The notes under the pieces are model-generated. The model was not told where the DNA came from. It saw nothing but the letters and a program-made list of their open reading frames with translations, and did not search any database. From Synergistaceae bacterium (GTDB lineage: Bacteria > Synergistota > Synergistia > Synergistales > Synergistaceae): DNA of 7,311 nucleotides. The first letter of the stretch is position 1; the number at the start of each line of letters is the position of its first letter. The position numbers were made by a program, and so were the translations under genes. Shown in pieces: positions 4,233-7,311 of the stretch. The stretch is taken from contig JAISQC010000188.1 of NCBI GenBank assembly GCA_031274465.1, positions 1 to 7,311 of the forward strand, given 5' to 3'.

Positions 4233-6761
4233 TTATTTCCGCTTCCGGTGCCGATTTCGCGTCAACGCTGGGACAAGCGCCGCTAATGCGAGGCCGGTTG
4301 CGCCGGTCTCGCAGCCGCCGCCGGATGAGGCGGAGGTTTTTTCCGTTTCGCTTGTTTTAGCGCGCTCTAGAAGCCACATCGGATCGACTATCGTTTCGTC
4401 TCCGCTTCCGTCGGGAACCACTATGGTTTCGCCCGCAGCATACGGCTCGCCCTCGCTGTCCGTGACCGCGCAGCTGAGCGCGACGCCCGTTGGCGTCAGC
4501 CGCACAATCCCAACGCGGCGGGCGGCGTCCCAGCCAACGCCGGAATGAGCGCCGACGAGCGGGCGCCACCTGTTCGCGAACTCGTAGGCAAACAGCATCC
4601 CATGCGCATCGAGCAGGGCAACGCGCTCTTCGTCGGACAGGCTGCCCCATGCTTCGAAGCTGGGTCTGCCGCTCAGGCTCACCTCCAGCTCGACGGCAAA
4701 AACATTGCCGTCCGCACCTCCGAGCGGTATCTCGACGGCAAGCGACTGGGCGACCGCGCGGAAAAAATCGCCCTCGATGCCGAATGCCTCATTGGTGGCG
4801 GCGAACGCCGGTTTGAGGGTTGGCTTGAAAACGGCGCCATGAACGGTCGCAATGGGTTTGGCATCCCTGCCGAGCTTTTCTTCGATCACGCGGAGGGCGT
4901 CACCGGACACTCCCGACGGCGCGACGGAAACATCCGGCATATCTTTGGTCGCAAGGCGCAACGACTCTTCTAAAGCCACGCCTGCCATCGCGTCCGTCAT
5001 CAGCGTCAGCGCGCCGCTTGACGGCGAGGCGTTGTGCGTGGCCGTCTCCGCCAGGCGGGCGAAGAAATTGTACTCCGTGTTCGGGAAAAGCCCGCCAAAC
5101 GCCGGGGCCTTCTGCCAAGGGCCGCCTGAACTCATGCCGTACTCCGCGCCCTCCGTTTCGCGCAACGTGACGTTCGTCGCGGTTTTTTTTGCCACGACCG
5201 GCGCAGAGGGCGGGCCCTGCGCTCCCTTGGGCGTCACGGCAGGAGACGGAGCGGAGATTGGCCCAGTTCCGACTCCGTTAGCCGCTGAAACCGTAAAAGT
5301 ATAGGCGGTGCCGTTGGCAAGGCCATTAACGATGACCGAGGCCGAATTTCCCGTCACGCTTACGCCGCCGGGGTCCGACTTCACCGTATAGCCCGTGATG
5401 GGGCAGTTGCCGTCACCGGGTGGCGCGAACGTCACGGTTGCGCATGAGTCGCCGGGCACGGCAACGACGCCTGAGGGCTGGCCGGGAGGGGTTTTCGGCG
5501 GATTGCCGCTCACCGTTCCGATTATCGTGCCCCTGTTGATGATGGTGCCTTGGTTGTCAAGGGCCGCGCCCTCTTCGATGGTAAGGGTCACTCCGCCCGG
5601 GACGGACAGTTTCGCCCCGTTCGGGACGACCAGCGTTTTGCCGCTTGGTATCGCAAGGTCGTCCGCCAGAGCGACATCGCCTCGCGCCATCCCCCAGTCT
5701 CCGTCAAAAACCACCCCTGTTCCGATGTCGGCGGTTTTGGATATGGAATTGGCGAATACCACGGCATTGCCGCCGATGCCGATGTCTCCGGAATCCTCCG
5801 CCCCATTTCCGCCGCCGATGCCGGCGCCGCGGATCACATCTCCGACGCCGGTGAGGCCCATTCCGCCGTCGGCATCCACCCTGCCTCCCGAAATCGTCAT
5901 CGTGCCTCCGTCGCCTCCGTTGCCGCCGCCGATGCCGGCGCCTCCATACCCTCCATCGGCATCCACCCTGCCGCCCGAAATCGTTATCGTGCCTCCGCCG
6001 CCTCCGTTGCCGCCGCCGATGCCGGCGCCTTTGTTGGGGCTGACGGCGACCACCGTGCCTCCTGTAATGATTACCTCGCCGCCGGGCCTGTTCATGCCTC
6101 CTCCGATGCCCGAAGCCATGTTTCCTCCATTGGCGCTGACGGTGCCGCCTTCGATCGTTATCCTGCCCGATTCGCCGCTGTTGCCGCCGCCGATGCCGGA
6201 CGCGTTCTCCCCGCCGACCGCCGTTATTTCGCCGCTTTTGATCGTTATATCGCCGCACCGTTTATTATCATATCTGCCGCCAATGCCGGCGGCCCCACCT
6301 CCGCCCATGGCCGTCAGAGCGCCGGGGCCCGATATCGCAAGCGACGCGCCCTCTCGAACCCATAGACCGGCATGCGCCACTTTGCTCGCAAGAAAGCTCG
6401 CCCCCTCCAATCGGACAGCCACGTTAGAACCCTCCCGCAGCTCGAAGGCACAGTCCACGGATTTGTTTCTCACATCGATATTCACGGACGACAGCGCGAT
6501 GTCGGCCGACACGCCTTCGTCGACGCAGATGCGGTTGCCGGTTTGCGCTCCGCCGCCGACAATCGAGTAAACGCCGTCTTTCTTGATGGTCACGGTCGAA
6601 CCGGCAAATTCCCAATGACCTTCGTCCCCCGGCCCTACGACCGGGTTGCAGATGTCGATCGCTATGGGGGCCGCCCACGACGGCAGGGCGCAAACAGCCA
6701 AAGCAGCCGCCAGAATGAAAAGCGCCGCACGCCTGCAACTACGGATTTCCGCAAAAAACAT
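4233..6761 (-). CDS. Exported surface protein with GIGGG beta-helix repeats, Fn3-like modules and Synerg-CTERM-type sorting tail
   Basis: The 842-aa product starts with a signal peptide: basic RSCRR (7-11), a hydrophobic core, and a likely cut after Ala30 (SWA-AP). Residues 170-347 hold imperfect repeats of about 29 aa around GxITIxGGxVxAxGG and GAGIGGGNGG, likely a right-handed beta-helix. A strand-rich stretch (365-415) follows, with LVVPNGAKLSVPGG and NQGTIINRGTIIG. An Fn3-like domain (about 424-511, with TGYTV and ANGTAYTFTVSAANGVG) and a second Fn3-like module (516-591, with LFPNTEYNFFARLA) come next. Residues 592-765 match no family I know. The tail SSGGGCETG (812-820), a short hydrophobic stretch (821-833) and terminal RNRHRKRK fit a sorting signal of the Synerg-CTERM type. 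GGAAGG lies 9 nt before the ATG at 6761; an in-frame GTG at 6770 abuts that site and is rejected. Function is unknown, perhaps adhesion or glycan contact at the envelope. It is probably transcribed alone. Confidence 0.85.
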   Translation of the reverse strand: MFFAEIRSCRRAALFILAAALAVCALPSWAAPIAIDICNPVVGPGDEGHWEFAGSTVTIKKDGVYSIVGGGAQTGNRICVDEGVSADIALSSVNIDVRNKSVDCAFELREGSNVAVRLEGASFLASKVAHAGLWVREGASLAISGPGALTAMGGGGAAGIGGRYDNKRCGDITIKSGEITAVGGENASGIGGGNSGESGRITIEGGTVSANGGNMASGIGGGMNRPGGEVIITGGTVVAVSPNKGAGIGGGNGGGGGTITISGGRVDADGGYGGAGIGGGNGGDGGTMTISGGRVDADGGMGLTGVGDVIRGAGIGGGNGAEDSGDIGIGGNAVVFANSISKTADIGTGVVFDGDWGMARGDVALADDLAIPSGKTLVVPNGAKLSVPGGVTLTIEEGAALDNQGTIINRGTIIGTVSGNPPKTPPGQPSGVVAVPGDSCATVTFAPPGDGNCPITGYTVKSDPGGVSVTGNSASVIVNGLANGTAYTFTVSAANGVGTGPISAPSPAVTPKGAQGPPSAPVVAKKTATNVTLRETEGAEYGMSSGGPWQKAPAFGGLFPNTEYNFFARLAETATHNASPSSGALTLMTDAMAGVALEESLRLATKDMPDVSVAPSGVSGDALRVIEEKLGRDAKPIATVHGAVFKPTLKPAFAATNEAFGIEGDFFRAVAQSLAVEIPLGGADGNVFAVELEVSLSGRPSFEAWGSLSDEERVALLDAHGMLFAYEFANRWRPLVGAHSGVGWDAARRVGIVRLTPTGVALSCAVTDSEGEPYAAGETIVVPDGSGDETIVDPMWLLERAKTSETEKTSASSGGGCETGATGLALAALVPALTRNRHRKRK
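5721..6254 (-). repeat. Coding array of GIGGG repeats in the surface protein
   Basis: About six copies of a roughly 29-codon unit encode residues 170-347, with a degenerate earlier unit ending GAAGIGG (156-162). Typical copies read GRITIEGGTVSANGG then ASGIGGG, and GTITISGGRVDADGG then GAGIGGG. The fifth copy carries an extra stretch GLTGVGDVIR (302-311), and the last has lost the GIGGG core and reads ADIGTG. The regular Gly and Ile/Val spacing is what a stacked beta-helix would give. Confidence 0.8.
5869..6030. repeat. Recent tandem duplication of one 87-bp unit
   Basis: Bases 5869-5943 and 5956-6030 are 75-nt segments with only three differences by eye, offset by exactly 87 nt (29 codons). 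They encode the two copies with ISGGRVDADGG and AGIGGGNGG. The near-identity at DNA level contrasts with the more diverged flanking copies and points to a late slippage or unequal-crossover event that kept the frame. Confidence 0.85.
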
Positions 6762-6770
6762 GTCGATCAC

Positions 6771-6776
6771 CCTTCC
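6771..6776 (-). promoter_or_regulatory. Ribosome binding site of the surface-protein gene
   Basis: GGAAGG on the minus strand lies 9 nt before the ATG at 6761. The longer reading from GTG at 6770 would begin directly against this site, so the ATG is preferred. Confidence 0.65.
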
Positions 6777-7069
6777 AGAAAATATTTTTTTAACGCCACG
6801 CGCATAAGGCCGTCATTTCCCGTCTCCCTGCGGCAAGAGGGCTCGGCGGAGACGAGAGGCGCGCCCCATTCTCAGGGCAAACCGCGATCCATCGGCGTCT
6901 TTATTGCATTGCAAAACGCCTCAAACCATCCTCGGTAAAAACAATGGCTATTCCTAAGGTTTATTTAAAGTTTAAATGTTTTTTAAGGTTAACATCCATA
7001 CATTGAAATATCAACGCGGCTTTACCGCATTGCATTCTAGGCAATTTGGGCGAAAAAGCAGGAGGGGGT
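6777..7069 (-). promoter_or_regulatory. Long upstream region of the surface-protein gene, AT-rich in part
   Basis: No gene is supported in this stretch of about 290 bases. The part at 6935-7015 is AT-rich and contains the perfect 15-bp inverted repeat ATTTAAAGTTTAAAT (6963-6977). A weak promoter could be TTAACC (6992-6987), a 17-nt spacer and TTTAAA (6969-6964), which would give a leader of nearly 200 nt. A TTGATA (7014-7009) has no good -10 partner. The part at 6800-6910 is GC-rich and may fold, but I recognise no riboswitch. GCATTGCA occurs at about 6905 and again at about 7028. Confidence 0.35.
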
Positions 7070-7103
7070 AAAAAAAAGCGCCCCCCGGAGATGCCGGGGG
7101 GCG
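7070..7103 (-). terminator. Rho-independent terminator of the glyoxalase gene
   Basis: CGCCCCCCGG (7079-7088) pairs perfectly with CCGGGGGGCG (7094-7103) around the loop AGATG. On the minus strand the stem is followed by a run of T (7077-7071), 16 nt past the gene stop. This insulates the surface-protein gene from the gene to the right. Confidence 0.92.
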
Positions 7104-7119
7104 ACAAAAAAACGCGCGG

Positions 7120-7311
7120 CTACCTGTCTCTGTGGGGTATTATTTCCATCCAGTAGCCGTCCGGGTCCTCTATGAAATATATTCCCATGTCGTGATTTTC
7201 GTAGCAGATGCAGCCCATCTCCTCGTGAAGCTTGTGGGCCGCGCCGAAATCCTCGACCTCGAACGCTATGTGGGACTCGTTCTCGCCGAGGTCGTAGGGC
7301 TCTTTGTGCTC
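7120..7311 (-). CDS. gloA: Glyoxalase I / VOC-family protein, C-terminal part (5' end outside the window)
   Basis: The frame runs from the window edge to TAG (7122-7120) and gives 63 residues. PYDLGENESHIAFEVED and IYFIEDPDGYWMEIIP are the hallmarks of the second half of lactoylglutathione lyase (compare ELGTAYGHIALSVD and FVEDPDGYKIELI in E. coli GloA). His in ESHIAF and Glu in YWMEIIP occupy the usual metal-ligand positions. GloA converts the methylglyoxal-thiol hemithioacetal to a lactoyl thioester in the cytoplasm. Other VOC enzymes share this C-terminal pattern and the N-terminal half is not visible, so substrate is uncertain. Confidence 0.8.
   Translation of the reverse strand, partial: EHKEPYDLGENESHIAFEVEDFGAAHKLHEEMGCICYENHDMGIYFIEDPDGYWMEIIPHRDR

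Noticed and set aside
5721..6254. CRISPR-like repeat array
   Set aside because: The repeats are contiguous, in frame and coding, have no unique spacers, and follow the 29-codon periodicity of the protein.
5395..6570. 391-codon proline-rich open frame on the plus strand
   Set aside because: It is the antisense reading of the Gly-rich repeats of the surface protein; the Pro-Pro-Met-Pro pattern follows from the complement of Gly-Ile-Gly-Gly-Gly codons.
6690..6761. Lipoprotein signal (LAVC near residues 21-24 of the surface protein)
   Set aside because: Val before the Cys is a poor lipobox residue, and a standard signal peptidase I site (SWA-AP) follows directly. The C-terminal tail suggests another anchoring route.
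6872..6960. Cyclic-di-GMP-I riboswitch on the plus strand, suggested by AGGGCAAACC
   Set aside because: The second conserved block (ACGCAAAGC with its stem) and the tetraloop-receptor layout are missing, and no gene follows on that strand.

Overview
The window looks like chromosomal DNA from a GC-rich anaerobe of the phylum Synergistota. Two observations support this. The large surface protein ends in a Gly-Gly-Gly-Cys / hydrophobic / basic tail that matches the Synerg-CTERM sorting signal as I remember it. The housekeeping block xerC-hslV-hslU-codY has the gene order of the Bacillus codV-clpQ-clpY-codY operon, yet sits in DNA far more GC-rich than a typical Bacillus. The phylum call is an inference from these proteins, not from a marker gene.

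Layout. Positions 1-81 (+) are the last 26 codons of a flavodoxin-like gene. Positions 117-156 hold the terminator of the minus-strand operon. Positions 3965 down to 190 (-) are four tightly packed genes: xerC (chromosome dimer resolution), hslV and hslU (two-component proteasome-like protease) and codY (GAF/wHTH global regulator). Positions 3956-4013 hold a good sigma70-type promoter with an extended -10. Two palindromic regions lie on it, one of them a 12/15 match to the Firmicutes CodY box centred on the xerC start codon. Positions 4030-4145 hold a multi-hairpin intergenic element, and 4181-4227 a 19-bp perfect hairpin just after the next gene. Positions 6761 down to 4233 (-) encode an 842-aa exported protein: signal peptide, GIGGG-type beta-helix repeats, Fn3-like modules, an unrecognised domain and the C-terminal sorting tail. 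Positions 6771-7069 are its AT-rich upstream region. Positions 7070-7103 hold a strong terminator for the gene to the right, whose last 63 codons (7120-7311, -) encode a glyoxalase I / VOC-family enzyme.

How it works together. The four-gene operon appears to be driven from one promoter just upstream of xerC and closed by the terminator at 117-156. The transcript should be nearly leaderless at xerC, and hslV, hslU and codY are packed closely behind it (0-nt gap, 4-nt overlap, 27-nt gap). The CodY-box-like site over the transcription start suggests that CodY, the last product of the operon, represses its own operon. The CodY DNA-binding region is very close to that of Bacillus, but several residues that contact isoleucine in the Bacillus effector pocket look replaced, so the signal it senses may differ. 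The surface-protein gene has its own upstream region and 3' hairpin and is probably a separate transcription unit.
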